Below, in pieces: positions 7,683 to 16,676 of a stretch of 64,000 bases of DNA. The notes under the pieces were generated by a model. It ran no database searches. It had not been told where the DNA came from and saw nothing but the letters and a program-made list of their open reading frames with translations. Positions within the stretch are counted from its first letter, which is position 1. Each line of letters begins with the position of its first letter. This DNA is from an uncultured SAR86 cluster bacterium (lineage in GTDB: Bacteria > Pseudomonadota > Gammaproteobacteria > Magnimaribacterales > Magnimaribacteraceae), in assembly GCA_902594545.1 (NCBI GenBank), contig CACJMO010000002.1, forward strand, positions 62,001-126,000. Direction: 5' to 3'. Made by a program: the position numbers and the translations under genes.

Positions 7683-9603
7683 GAAGCCATTGTTGGAATA
7701 TTAAAATATTCCATAAATGTGATTGCCAGTTTCTGTTGCCAGATAAATGTTCTTTCCACTTCTTTCTTATAACTACAGAGTCGAGTAGACCATCTTGACC
7801 GATTCTGTGAGCACTCAATAGATCCTCGGCCCATTCTCTCAGAGGACCTCTCAACCAATCTCCTATAGGCACGCTAAAACCTTTTTTAGGTCTATCAATT
7901 AAGTGCCTAGGAACATGCTGTAATAGAATATTTCTTAAAATTGATTTCTGAATTGGCATTTGTGAGGAATTATCTATCTTTTGTTCAATCGGTATTCTCC
8001 AAGAAAACTCTATGACTCTATGATCTAGAAATGGAATTCTTCCTTCAAGACTTACTGACATAGCAGCACGATCAACCTTTGTTAAGATATCATTTAATAA
8101 ATAATTTTTAATATCACTTAACATTAGTCCTTCAAGAAATGTAACCCTGCTATCCAAATCATAAGTTAAGTCAGAAAATTTATTTTCAGTATGAAGTAAT
8201 GGTACTCCTTCTTTTGTCCAATGATTGGATATAAGTTTTTTATAGATTTCCCTTCCAGAAGAAGAGTCTAACAATTGCATTCCTTTTGAAAGTCTGTCTC
8301 CAACAAAGGGTTTTTCGAAAAAATTTCCTAATTGGTTTAAAAGAAAAATACTGTTATTGCTTAGTTGTTGAGGAAGGCTTCTCCTCAATAATGATGGTAA
8401 CTTAGATATTAGGTTCCACATCTTTTGAGTTTGAATATACCTAGTATATCCACCAAAAATTTCATCACCCGCATCTCCAGATAAACAAACTGTGACATCT
8501 TTTCTAGCCAACTTACTCACTAAAATTGTTGGAATCTGAGATGAATCAGCAAAGGGCTCATCATATATGGTTGAGAGAGAAGGAATTATGTCTAAAGAGT
8601 CTTGGGGAGTTAAAATAAGTTCTTGATGGTCTGTATTCAAAAAATTTGCAATATCCTTGGCATAACCTGCTTCGTTATATCTTTCATCTTCAAAACCGAT
8701 TGAAAAAGTCTTAATAGGTTTTGAAGAATATTTCTGCATCATTGCAACAATTAAACTCGAATCAATACCGCCAGAGAGAAAAGCACCTAACGGAACATCA
8801 GAAATCATTTGATCGGAAATAGCAGATTCCAAGACTTCAATTAAACCAGCCATAGCCTCTTCTTTAGAAGTAATAATATTCTCTTTTCCCCTTTGTACCA
8901 CCTCATCAAGACTCCAATAAGACTCTTCATTAAACACGCCTTTGTCTTTAGAAATATACAAGATCGTTCCTGGCTTTACTTTTTTTATACCTTTATAAAT
9001 ACTTTGTTGTCCTTGTAAGGTGTTATATTGCAGATATCCATCTAGAGCCTCTAGGGATATATCTGATTGAAAAGACTTGTGTTTTCTTAATGCTTTTAAT
9101 TCAGATGAGAAAAGCATTACTTTGTTTTTACCAATTCCTTGATAACCATAATATAAAGGCTTTTCTCCAGTTCTGTCTCTGATAAGTATTAAGACTTTCT
9201 CTTTTGTGTCCCAGACCGATATTGCAAACATACCGATAGACTTTTTCATAGTCTCTTTGATGCCCCAATTATCAAATCCATTGAGAAGTGTCTCAGTGTC
9301 AGAGGTACTCTCCCATAAAGGATTATAAGTAAGGTCGAGTTGTTTCCTTAAATCGAGATGATTGTAAATCTCCCCATTGAAAGCAATAATATATCTACCA
9401 CTTTTTGAAATCATTGGCTGATTTCCTCTTGAAGAAACATCTAAAATAGATAGCCTCCTGTGGCCTAAAAAGATTTCAGAAGAAATATCTTTCCATATTC
9501 CATCTGAATCAGGTCCTCGATGTCGTAGGGCATAAGACATTTCATTAATAGCTACTCTATTAATGTGCTCTTCACCTCCTAAGACTCCAACTATTCCACA
9601 CAT
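7663..9603 (-). CDS. AsnB-type glutamine-dependent amidotransferase (sugar-locus paralog 1)
   Basis: This 646-residue protein has both halves of class B asparagine synthetase. The N-terminal glutaminase begins with the nucleophile Cys2 (MCGIVG) and carries RHRGPDSDG near 27-35 and FNGEIYNH near 75-82. The C-terminal synthetase carries the pyrophosphate loop LSGGIDSS near 276-283. AsnB homologues inside O-antigen loci (WbpS, WbtH) amidate the carboxyl of N-acetylated uronic acids rather than making asparagine. Uronic acid genes lie in the same operon, so an amidation role is likely, but true asparagine synthesis cannot be excluded. A second paralog lies at 19484-21352. It is 1 base from the upstream GT4 gene. 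Confidence 0.9.
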   Translation of the reverse strand: MCGIVGVLGGEEHINRVAINEMSYALRHRGPDSDGIWKDISSEIFLGHRRLSILDVSSRGNQPMISKSGRYIIAFNGEIYNHLDLRKQLDLTYNPLWESTSDTETLLNGFDNWGIKETMKKSIGMFAISVWDTKEKVLILIRDRTGEKPLYYGYQGIGKNKVMLFSSELKALRKHKSFQSDISLEALDGYLQYNTLQGQQSIYKGIKKVKPGTILYISKDKGVFNEESYWSLDEVVQRGKENIITSKEEAMAGLIEVLESAISDQMISDVPLGAFLSGGIDSSLIVAMMQKYSSKPIKTFSIGFEDERYNEAGYAKDIANFLNTDHQELILTPQDSLDIIPSLSTIYDEPFADSSQIPTILVSKLARKDVTVCLSGDAGDEIFGGYTRYIQTQKMWNLISKLPSLLRRSLPQQLSNNSIFLLNQLGNFFEKPFVGDRLSKGMQLLDSSSGREIYKKLISNHWTKEGVPLLHTENKFSDLTYDLDSRVTFLEGLMLSDIKNYLLNDILTKVDRAAMSVSLEGRIPFLDHRVIEFSWRIPIEQKIDNSSQMPIQKSILRNILLQHVPRHLIDRPKKGFSVPIGDWLRGPLREWAEDLLSAHRIGQDGLLDSVVIRKKWKEHLSGNRNWQSHLWNILIFQQWLHDQKNG

Positions 9604-9604
9604 A

Positions 9605-10744
9605 TTATTGCTCTAAAATATTTTCGTATAGACCTTGATATCTTTCTATGAAATTATCAATTGAGTAACTAGTAATCATGTTTTCCTTAGATGATTGTGT
9701 AATTTCCATTCTTTGATGCTTACTTAAGCCTACAAAATAATTTATTTTTTTTACAAATTTATCAATATCACCAGCAGGAAGGATAAGATCGGGTTCTTTA
9801 ATCATAAGATTTACATCACCAACATCACTACTAATTGAAGGCAATCCAACGAGAAGAGCTTCTGCTAAGGCATTAGGAAAACCTTCAGTTTTAGAGGTCA
9901 TCACAAATATGTCTAGAGAAGATAAATAGTCTACAATATCATTGACTTCGCCAACAAGAATAAAGTGATTTTCTAATTTTCTTTTTTTTATCTCTTGACC
10001 TAGTTCTATATTGGTCTTTGAAAGCCCTTTTCCAATCATCATAAAGTTTACATTTTTGTTTGAGGAATTAACCCCTTTTGCAATATCTAGAAAATCTTCA
10101 ATTCCTTTAATTGGATGGTATCTTCCTACAAATCCTACTAAAAAATTATCATCGCTTAGATTACAACTATTTCTAATTCTGATTCGGCTATCTAAATTAA
10201 ATTGATAATAATCTGAGGAATAACCATTAGCTATAACTATAGATTTTTTTAGGTTGTAGCCTAGCTTGGTATGCAGTTTCAATCCTGCATGAGAAACAAA
10301 AACAATATCTCTTGGAACAAAATGAGACAAATAAACGCATAATCTCCTTAGTAAATAAGTCATAGGGCTCAATTCTTTGCTTATTTCCGTTGTCCTAATA
10401 TTCCATATAATATTTTTAAAGCCCAAAATTTTTGCTGCCAATCCACCAAAAAGATCTGCATGGTACATCCATGTCTGGACTATATCTGGATGAATTTGCT
10501 TTAGTTTGAAAATCAGTTTCAAAAAATAGACAGGGTAAAGATAGACCTTTTGTAAGCCAAGTACATGAACCTTATAACCTTCATTTTCCAACTCAGACCC
10601 AATTTCTCCTTTTGTAGTTAATGAAAGAACTTCGTGAGAGATTCTCTTATTTGTGGTGTTTAGAATGAGTCTTTTAAGGGCCCCTTCGGCACCACCTTTA
10701 TTGAGCCCAATAATTATATGGAGCACTATTTTTTTTTCTCTCAT
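9605..10744 (-). CDS. GT4-family glycosyltransferase
   Basis: A 379-residue GT-B enzyme. The N-terminus HIIIGLNKGGAEGALKRLI has the GGAE loop that holds the acceptor or phosphate in this family. The C-terminal half has FVGRYHPIKGIEDFL and SKTEGFPNALAEALLVGLP, the donor-binding EX7E motif. The middle (TWMYHADLFGGLAAKI) is typical of the PelF/WbnK-like part of GT4. It acts on the cytoplasmic side on the lipid-linked intermediate. Starts at ATG 10742-10744, four bases after the methyltransferase-like gene in the transcription direction is complete. Sugar specificity is unknown. Confidence 0.88.
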   Translation of the reverse strand: MREKKIVLHIIIGLNKGGAEGALKRLILNTTNKRISHEVLSLTTKGEIGSELENEGYKVHVLGLQKVYLYPVYFLKLIFKLKQIHPDIVQTWMYHADLFGGLAAKILGFKNIIWNIRTTEISKELSPMTYLLRRLCVYLSHFVPRDIVFVSHAGLKLHTKLGYNLKKSIVIANGYSSDYYQFNLDSRIRIRNSCNLSDDNFLVGFVGRYHPIKGIEDFLDIAKGVNSSNKNVNFMMIGKGLSKTNIELGQEIKKRKLENHFILVGEVNDIVDYLSSLDIFVMTSKTEGFPNALAEALLVGLPSISSDVGDVNLMIKEPDLILPAGDIDKFVKKINYFVGLSKHQRMEITQSSKENMITSYSIDNFIERYQGLYENILEQ

Positions 10745-10748
10745 AAAT

Positions 10749-11366
10749 TCACGGGAATTTAACTAGATAAAGCTTTCTAATGTTATCCGCACCATTGACC
10801 TTTTGGATGATGACTCCTAAGTCCTCTAAATTAGACTCTTTATGAATATATGGATACCCTTCTGTATCCTGCTTAATTAAATCAATAAGCAGGTGCTTTA
10901 TTTCATATTTCTTAGAAATCTGCACTAAGCTGCTACGAATAAAATCCCATGAAACTTCATGAGTCCAATTTACTAAAACAAGTATATCTAAAGTTGAAAC
11001 AGGAAAATCAAGTTGGCCAATATCTTGTAGGTTACAGGAGGAATATTTTATAGATTTAGGGGATAAATATTTAGCTGCATCAATTACGTTAGGATCGTTA
11101 TCTATTCCAAACTTTATAGGTGCTTCTATTTTTCTAAGGATTTCGCCCAATCCGCAACCAACTTCCATTACTGACATAGGATTTATTGAATTTGCAATTC
11201 TAACCACTTGCATTTTATATGGCTTACTTTCTAATGGAGAATCTGAGTGCCAGGAATTGAAATTAAATTTTTTTCTCAAGATTTTAAAATACATTCTTTT
11301 TGCTAAAGCAATTACAAGGCCTCTGAGGCCAATAGAACTAATAATGCTGAATATTTTATTTATCAC
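10749..11366 (-). CDS. Small SAM-dependent methyltransferase
   Basis: This 205-residue protein carries class I methyltransferase motif I (VMEVGCGLGEIL), an acidic residue at the end of strand 2 (FGIDND) and DILVLVNWTHEV in the motif II region. The target is unknown; in a polysaccharide locus it may methylate a sugar hydroxyl or a non-reducing end. The start is GTG at 11364-11366, overlapping the deacetylase-like gene by 11 bases; there is no in-frame ATG close by. The N-terminal 40 residues are basic (RGLVIALAKRMYFKILRKKF), perhaps for membrane association. Confidence 0.78.
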   Translation of the reverse strand: MINKIFSIISSIGLRGLVIALAKRMYFKILRKKFNFNSWHSDSPLESKPYKMQVVRIANSINPMSVMEVGCGLGEILRKIEAPIKFGIDNDPNVIDAAKYLSPKSIKYSSCNLQDIGQLDFPVSTLDILVLVNWTHEVSWDFIRSSLVQISKKYEIKHLLIDLIKQDTEGYPYIHKESNLEDLGVIIQKVNGADNIRKLYLVKFP

Positions 11367-12093
11367 TAAATCTCTTTCGTTTTGCTCTCAATATATGTTT
11401 GGACAAAATCCTTAAACTAGTTGGAATGATCGATGAACCTGTATTAATCTCAATAGCTTCTTTAAAAGAAATAAATTTCTTTTGATTTTTCCTGACAAAA
11501 TTACTGATTGACTGAATACCAGAGTCAGATAATGCGTTTATATGAATACAAATAGTCTGAATACCTAAACCAATGGGAAGGTAAAATGAAGTAAGTTGCG
11601 GGACTAGGACAATATTCTCTTTTATGTAAGGATAAAAACCATATCCATCAGTCAAAGCATGAAAATCTAAATCTCTTAGAGCTTTAAGTGTATTTGTATC
11701 AAAGCTATGTGCAGGAGCCATGAAGTAAGGCTGCCAGACTTCCTCTGCAAGAAGGATTTCCTTTCCTTTTTTTAAAGTAAGTTTTTGTTCTTCAAATGCG
11801 AGTCCTGCAAACTCTGAAAAGTTATTTATGCCCAGAATTCCACTATCTTGTGTAACGTAATTATGATGAGTCCCATGCTGAGCAATAATATCTCCATAAT
11901 CTCGGTAAGTTCTGATTAAATTAAAAAAATCTGGTTTTATCTCCTCGACATTTAATTTCTGATCTTGGCAATCTGGCACAACTCCAAGAATCGACCTAAT
12001 ACCGAGACTTTCTAAATGTTCTTTAAGGGGGATAAACTTACTCCAAGCCATGCCTGGAGCAACATCATCAAATCTAATTAATATTTTTGACAT
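11356..12093 (-). CDS. Polysaccharide-deacetylase-fold protein (DUF2334-like)
   Basis: A 245-residue protein with NodB-like features: an early IRFDDVAPGM with the acidic pair expected at the metal site, and QHGTHHNY, which supplies the HxxxH-type histidines. FMAPAHSFD fits motif 3. No signal peptide is seen, so it probably works in the cytoplasm on a nucleotide- or lipid-linked sugar. Members of this group are often found in polysaccharide loci without a tested activity. It overlaps wzy by 20 bases. It is the first of two deacetylase-like proteins in this locus; the other is at 16677-17429. Confidence 0.75.
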   Translation of the reverse strand: MSKILIRFDDVAPGMAWSKFIPLKEHLESLGIRSILGVVPDCQDQKLNVEEIKPDFFNLIRTYRDYGDIIAQHGTHHNYVTQDSGILGINNFSEFAGLAFEEQKLTLKKGKEILLAEEVWQPYFMAPAHSFDTNTLKALRDLDFHALTDGYGFYPYIKENIVLVPQLTSFYLPIGLGIQTICIHINALSDSGIQSISNFVRKNQKKFISFKEAIEINTGSSIIPTSLRILSKHILRAKRKRFSDK

Positions 12094-13216
12094 TATTCAT
12101 TCTCTCATAATCCTCATCTTTTAATAAATTAAAAATATATGCACTAACTATAAAAAATATTAGGACTTGCCCTCTTTCCAACGAGTATGTATGAAATAAC
12201 AAGTGTGGCGAACTAGCAACTAGAAATACCCATGAGAACAACTTTGTACTCTCATCAGAAGTAAAAATAGAAAATATAAACCTAAAACAAAATAAAAGAT
12301 AAAAGAACATTACAAATATCCCGTAATCGGCAATAAGATGCAAAAATTGAATATGAGGTTCTTGATTCCAATAAGGATCCATCCATTCTTCTATACCAAA
12401 TCCAAAAAGGAGTAACCAAGGTTTGTAGATCAGATCACTTAAAAAATACATTATTATGCTAATTCTTTCTGAATCCGAGACTAACCTTCCGATAATCCTA
12501 AGCTCAGAATTATCAGCATAAAGAACCAGTAAAGAAGAAAGAAAAACTAAACTTAAAGCTATAGATAAGAGTAGCAACATAGGTCTTTTTTTCCACGTCA
12601 CATAGGTTATTGTAAGTAAGGCACTGAGCAGCATGCTTCTTTGACCTGTGGCTATAACAGCAATCAAAGTAAGAGAGAAAAAGAAAAAGAAATGAAAAAA
12701 ATTCTTTTGATTCATAAGATACTGAAAGCCACTTACTCCTAAAACAAAAATGTAAATGGAAGCAGTACCAGAAAAGATAGGAAGTAATCTTCCTGTTCCA
12801 TCATCTTTAACTATTGGCAGATCAAAAAAGAAACTCAATAAGAAAATAGATGTAATAATTAGAGATAAAGTTTTTATACCTTTGGAAAAACTTTCAAAAG
12901 AATAACTTTCAACAAATAAAATAGAAAAAATACTTACTATATTTAAAAGAAAGAGGAATTGGACAGAATTTTCAATAATATTGGTATCAAGTTGTGTAAA
13001 CAAGACATTGAATATAATTACAGGTATAAAAAATAAGTTACCTGCAAGTATTGTTTTTAAACTATGTTTACTAATTTCTATCTTGTTGAAAATTAGTAGG
13101 AAGATTAAAAAAAATAAAATATAAATGTCTAGAGCAGAGAAGTTTCCAAATAATGTTAATAAGGAACTTAAAGGTATCAAGAGTATGAAGAAGTAAAGAT
13201 TTATATTTTTTATCAT
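12074..13216 (-). CDS. wzy: Wzy-like O-antigen/capsule polymerase
   Basis: This 380-residue protein is almost entirely hydrophobic, with about ten predicted membrane segments and one larger loop (about 245-275, containing WMDPYWNQEPHIQFLHLIADYG) that resembles the periplasmic loop of Wzy/WaaL-family proteins. Polymerases of this type diverge too fast for motif identification, so the call rests on topology, the H-x-x-x-L region, and position next to wzx in a locus that also has wzz. It would join repeat units on the periplasmic side of the inner membrane. A ligase role is less likely because ligase genes usually sit apart. Confidence 0.7.
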   Translation of the reverse strand: MIKNINLYFFILLIPLSSLLTLFGNFSALDIYILFFLIFLLIFNKIEISKHSLKTILAGNLFFIPVIIFNVLFTQLDTNIIENSVQFLFLLNIVSIFSILFVESYSFESFSKGIKTLSLIITSIFLLSFFFDLPIVKDDGTGRLLPIFSGTASIYIFVLGVSGFQYLMNQKNFFHFFFFFSLTLIAVIATGQRSMLLSALLTITYVTWKKRPMLLLLSIALSLVFLSSLLVLYADNSELRIIGRLVSDSERISIIMYFLSDLIYKPWLLLFGFGIEEWMDPYWNQEPHIQFLHLIADYGIFVMFFYLLFCFRFIFSIFTSDESTKLFSWVFLVASSPHLLFHTYSLERGQVLIFFIVSAYIFNLLKDEDYERMNNVKNIN

Positions 13217-13290
13217 ACAAAGTTTTTAGATAATATTATTACTTCTGTTCGGAATATGGTGAAATTAGTTCTAAAAAGTTTGTAAATCCC

Positions 13291-14823
13291 TTACGAAGAT
13301 TTCACATTATTCAAAAGGTCGATCTTAAAAACCTTCAAGAGAAATATACAAAATAAACATTGGTAGATTATATATATGCCTATAGGGAGCATAAGCTCCA
13401 GAGCACTAAATTCATCGTAATATGTAAAAAAATTACTTTTTAAAAATCCCACTACTGATAAATTGAAAAGAAATGGCACGAAGATAATTTTTAGCACGTT
13501 CCATATTAAAGCATGCATACCTGGTAAGTAACTGCATCTAATTAACAAGCATGAAAGAAGTGATAATTGCATAATACAAAAACCTACAACAATTCCTAAT
13601 AAATCGTATTCCTTTATGATTATAGGCATTGATAATAAATATATAAAAGTAATCAAAAATAAAATTTTAAGAACGTCCCTTGAATCGTCTGAACTTAATA
13701 ATAGTCCGTTAAACAAGGGAATAAATGCTCCAAAAGTTGCCCCTAATAAATAAATTGGGAATATAGATATCAAAGAAGAGGATATTTCTTTATCAAGATA
13801 AATTCCCAAAATTGGTTCAATAAACAGTAACAAGAACGAACTTATTGGTACAACTAAAATAGCTGAAATAACAGTATAGGTTCTAAGCTTTGAAAGTAGT
13901 TGCTTGGTATTGTTACTTGCCATTGCTTTGGAAAAAGCAGGAAAAGATACCGATCCTATTGGATAGCCCAAAGTTAATATTGCAGTACCGAAAAGAACCA
14001 TCAAACTATATTGACCAAAAATATCTAAAGAAAGACTTGACGCTACTATCATTTTATCGAATTGAAATGAGACTACTCCAAGGAGAGAAATAGCAAATGA
14101 AGTGGAAATAAAGTCAAATTCGTCTTTGAAATGCTTAATCCGAAAAGGAACCTTACTATTTAGATTGTCCTCACTCCAACAAACCAATCTTGTAATTATT
14201 AACTCCAAGAATACGATGATAATTTGATATGTGAAGAATTCAGCTATATCAATTTCAAAATAAATTAATAATAAAGCACTACCAAAAAGTCTTATTGAAC
14301 TGAAAAATATTGTGAGTAAATTGAGAGGAACTATTTTTTGAAAACCTGTTAATGCCGCTTGGTAAATAATTATTGGAAATCTGAGAGCAACTTGAAGGAT
14401 TATTAGAAAAATAGAAATACTAATTATTCCTTGATCTAGATCTTGGCCAGTAAAAAGGAAATCACTAAGGTAAGAAGATGGCAAAGCTATGAATAAAACT
14501 ATAAGGATAGCTAAAGTAATGAAAACTAATTCAAAAGTCTTAAGTATGGAAGAGATTGTTGAGTGAGAATCAATTTCTGCTCTTAGTCTTGATATAGCCC
14601 TATTTAAAGAAAGTGGAATCCCAAATTCCAAAATCATCAGAATCCCCTGAACCAAAACAAAAAAGCCAATGAGGCCATATGCCTCAAATCCAAGGTAATG
14701 TATGAAAACTGGGGTAAGAAGAAATGTAAGACCCATATTCCAAAGCCTGCCTGCAAGGGAGAAGAGAACCTTAACAAATTCTTCGTTTTGAAGATTTTTT
14801 ATTAAGTCTAAAGTTTTATTCAA
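13291..14823 (-). CDS. wzx: Wzx-like repeat-unit flippase (MATE/MOP superfamily)
   Basis: This 510-residue membrane protein has 12 or more predicted membrane helices and the MOP/polysaccharide-exporter pattern, including LAGRLWNMGLTFLLTPVFI at the first helix and YLGFEAYGLIGFFVLVQG just after. Wzx moves the undecaprenyl-linked repeat unit across the inner membrane. The start is TTG 14821-14823, immediately after the stop of the GT2 gene with no gap; GAG four bases upstream may serve as ribosome site. No ATG lies before the first helix. It is followed by a 74-base gap and then wzy. Confidence 0.88.
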   Translation of the reverse strand: MNKTLDLIKNLQNEEFVKVLFSLAGRLWNMGLTFLLTPVFIHYLGFEAYGLIGFFVLVQGILMILEFGIPLSLNRAISRLRAEIDSHSTISSILKTFELVFITLAILIVLFIALPSSYLSDFLFTGQDLDQGIISISIFLIILQVALRFPIIIYQAALTGFQKIVPLNLLTIFFSSIRLFGSALLLIYFEIDIAEFFTYQIIIVFLELIITRLVCWSEDNLNSKVPFRIKHFKDEFDFISTSFAISLLGVVSFQFDKMIVASSLSLDIFGQYSLMVLFGTAILTLGYPIGSVSFPAFSKAMASNNTKQLLSKLRTYTVISAILVVPISSFLLLFIEPILGIYLDKEISSSLISIFPIYLLGATFGAFIPLFNGLLLSSDDSRDVLKILFLITFIYLLSMPIIIKEYDLLGIVVGFCIMQLSLLSCLLIRCSYLPGMHALIWNVLKIIFVPFLFNLSVVGFLKSNFFTYYDEFSALELMLPIGIYIIYQCLFCIFLLKVFKIDLLNNVKSS

Positions 14824-15750
14824 TTATCTCTTTGTTTTAATTTTTAAGAAAAGTTTTTTTAGTTGATTAAGAATAGGGCTTGGAATTATCAAGTAAATCA
14901 ACCATGTAAATGAATCAAGAAAGTTGATGCTTAAGTTCTTCAAGCCAAGAAAAATATAAGGAAACGAATCTTTTTTTCGTCCCTTGAATATCAATAGGTT
15001 TCTTATGAGTGAATTTAAGGTATATCTATAGTATTTTTTCCCCATATTGTCTTTGTAATTATCGAATAAATATTGTCTTGTAAATAAAGACCATTCAAAA
15101 TAAATATCAGCATTCTTGCCTTTTGTAATGTTATCTTCCCCCCAACCTCCCGTGAGCACAACTAATTCATTCAATTTTTCAAGATAAAGGTTATTCATGG
15201 CTACATCGTAAAACGATCTAAAAAAATCTTTTGGCGATCTGAAATAATTCATGAATTTTTTCCAAAAAATATTTCTATAGAAAAATAAGTAATCAGATTG
15301 AACGTATTTATCTGACATAATTTCGTTACTTAGAAATGATTTAGTAATAACTCTATTATGATCTTCGTGTAGAAGGCCATCTTCAGTATCAAAGAAAAAA
15401 CCAATTTTCCATACCTCAGAAGGTTCGTTATTAAAAATTGAAATTATTATTTTGAATATGTCATCTTTAAAGTAGTCATCTGATCCTATGAAAGAAACAA
15501 TATCTCCCGTAAGCCTTTCCAATACTCCTGATTCGTAAATGGCAACTGGATGACCACGGTTTTCTTCAAAACTAAAATAGGTAATTCTTTCATCATTTAG
15601 AGATGATAATAGGAATTTTGTTTCATCTGTCGAGCCGTCGTCTACGATGAATAACTCCCAATTTTCATGCTCTTGAGATTTGATAGAGTCAATCATCCTT
15701 GATAATTTTTCTGCCCTATTGTAAGTGGCTGTTAAAATAGAGATTTTCAA
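14824..15750 (-). CDS. GT2-family (GT-A) glycosyltransferase
   Basis: A 308-residue inverting glycosyltransferase. The N-terminus ISILTATYNRAEKL, then FIVDDGSTDET (about 34-44) and FIGSDDYF, where the acidic residues bind the nucleotide-sugar metal, are classic GT-A features. The C-terminal region is less conserved and ends in a hydrophobic segment (FTWLIYLIIPSPILNQLKKL) that may anchor it to the membrane. The start is TTG (15748-15750), giving exactly the usual MKISILTATYN opening. Translation is probably coupled to wzx downstream. Sugar specificity is unknown. Confidence 0.9.
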   Translation of the reverse strand: MKISILTATYNRAEKLSRMIDSIKSQEHENWELFIVDDGSTDETKFLLSSLNDERITYFSFEENRGHPVAIYESGVLERLTGDIVSFIGSDDYFKDDIFKIIISIFNNEPSEVWKIGFFFDTEDGLLHEDHNRVITKSFLSNEIMSDKYVQSDYLFFYRNIFWKKFMNYFRSPKDFFRSFYDVAMNNLYLEKLNELVVLTGGWGEDNITKGKNADIYFEWSLFTRQYLFDNYKDNMGKKYYRYTLNSLIRNLLIFKGRKKDSFPYIFLGLKNLSINFLDSFTWLIYLIIPSPILNQLKKLFLKIKTKR

Positions 15751-15765
15751 TTTGTTTTGTTGATA

Positions 15766-16665
15766 TTATTTGATCCTTTTCCCAGGATTTCCAACATAGA
15801 CTGAATCAGGTTCAGTATCTCTTAATACGACACAACCGATACCAACAGTAGTATTCTTAGCCAAATTTACACCTTCTAATATGGAAGAGTTAACACCTAA
15901 CCAGCAATTTTCTTGAATTTTAACACTCCCACAAACAACCACTCCTGCGGTAATAGCAACATTTCTTCCTATATGACAATTATGAGCTAGATGAACATGA
16001 TCATCAGATTTAACACCATCTTCTATGATGGTATTATTGATAGTTCCTCTGCAAGTAGTACTGTTAGACCCTAACTCCACATTGTCACCTATAATGACTG
16101 TTCCAGAATGGTGCATTTTAACTAAAGCCTCATCATCATCTCTTGCCACCCCAAAACCCTCTTCTCCAACCACAGCACAGCTCTTTAGAACGCAATTCGT
16201 TCCAATTTCTACATCCCTATATACAGTTACGTGGTTTTGAAGAATAGTTCCTTCACCAATTTTAGTATTTTCACCTACTACACAATATGGACCAATAGAC
16301 ACACCCTTTCCTAAATCACACGACTCATGAATAAATGCTGTCTTGTGGATTATGGGATCAGGGCTGTTTTTAAAAAATTTCTCTGATATTTTAGCAAAAG
16401 CAAGGCGAGGATCATTAACGACAGCCACTATCAAATTAGATGCTTCAGGAATTTTAATCTCATCATTAATTATTAGTAAAGGAGCTTTTATGGATTCGAT
16501 ATCTAGATCGATAGAATTTGACCATACAATGGTGTTCTCAGAGGATTTATCATGGGTTGAAAAGCCAACTAAAGCTTGTTCATGTAGGTTTTTATTGTCA
16601 TTGTAAACTTCAGCTTGCATTGCTGAAGAAAGGTAAGACAAAATTTCACTAATATTTATAGACAT
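15766..16665 (-). CDS. LpxD-like hexapeptide N-acyltransferase
   Basis: This 299-residue protein has an N-terminal alpha/beta domain (about 1-100) and a long left-handed beta-helix (about 105-290) with repeats such as IGPYCVVGENTKIGEGTI. HLAHNCHIGRN (about 228-238) resembles the catalytic histidine region of LpxD. LpxD uses acyl-ACP, so this protein may transfer an acyl group to an amino sugar. Acyl-CoA or acetyl-CoA are alternatives. The real lipid A gene lpxD would be expected beside fabZ and lpxA, not in this locus, so this is taken as a sugar-modifying relative. The dedicated carrier protein at 6244-6486 could be its donor; that is inference. Confidence 0.8.
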   Translation of the reverse strand: MSINISEILSYLSSAMQAEVYNDNKNLHEQALVGFSTHDKSSENTIVWSNSIDLDIESIKAPLLIINDEIKIPEASNLIVAVVNDPRLAFAKISEKFFKNSPDPIIHKTAFIHESCDLGKGVSIGPYCVVGENTKIGEGTILQNHVTVYRDVEIGTNCVLKSCAVVGEEGFGVARDDDEALVKMHHSGTVIIGDNVELGSNSTTCRGTINNTIIEDGVKSDDHVHLAHNCHIGRNVAITAGVVVCGSVKIQENCWLGVNSSILEGVNLAKNTTVGIGCVVLRDTEPDSVYVGNPGKRIK

Positions 16666-16676
16666 AAACTATAATT

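Noticed and set aside
15766-16665. Housekeeping lpxD
   Set aside because: The fold is LpxD-like but there are no bamA, fabZ or lpxA neighbours and the gene is inside the polysaccharide operon.
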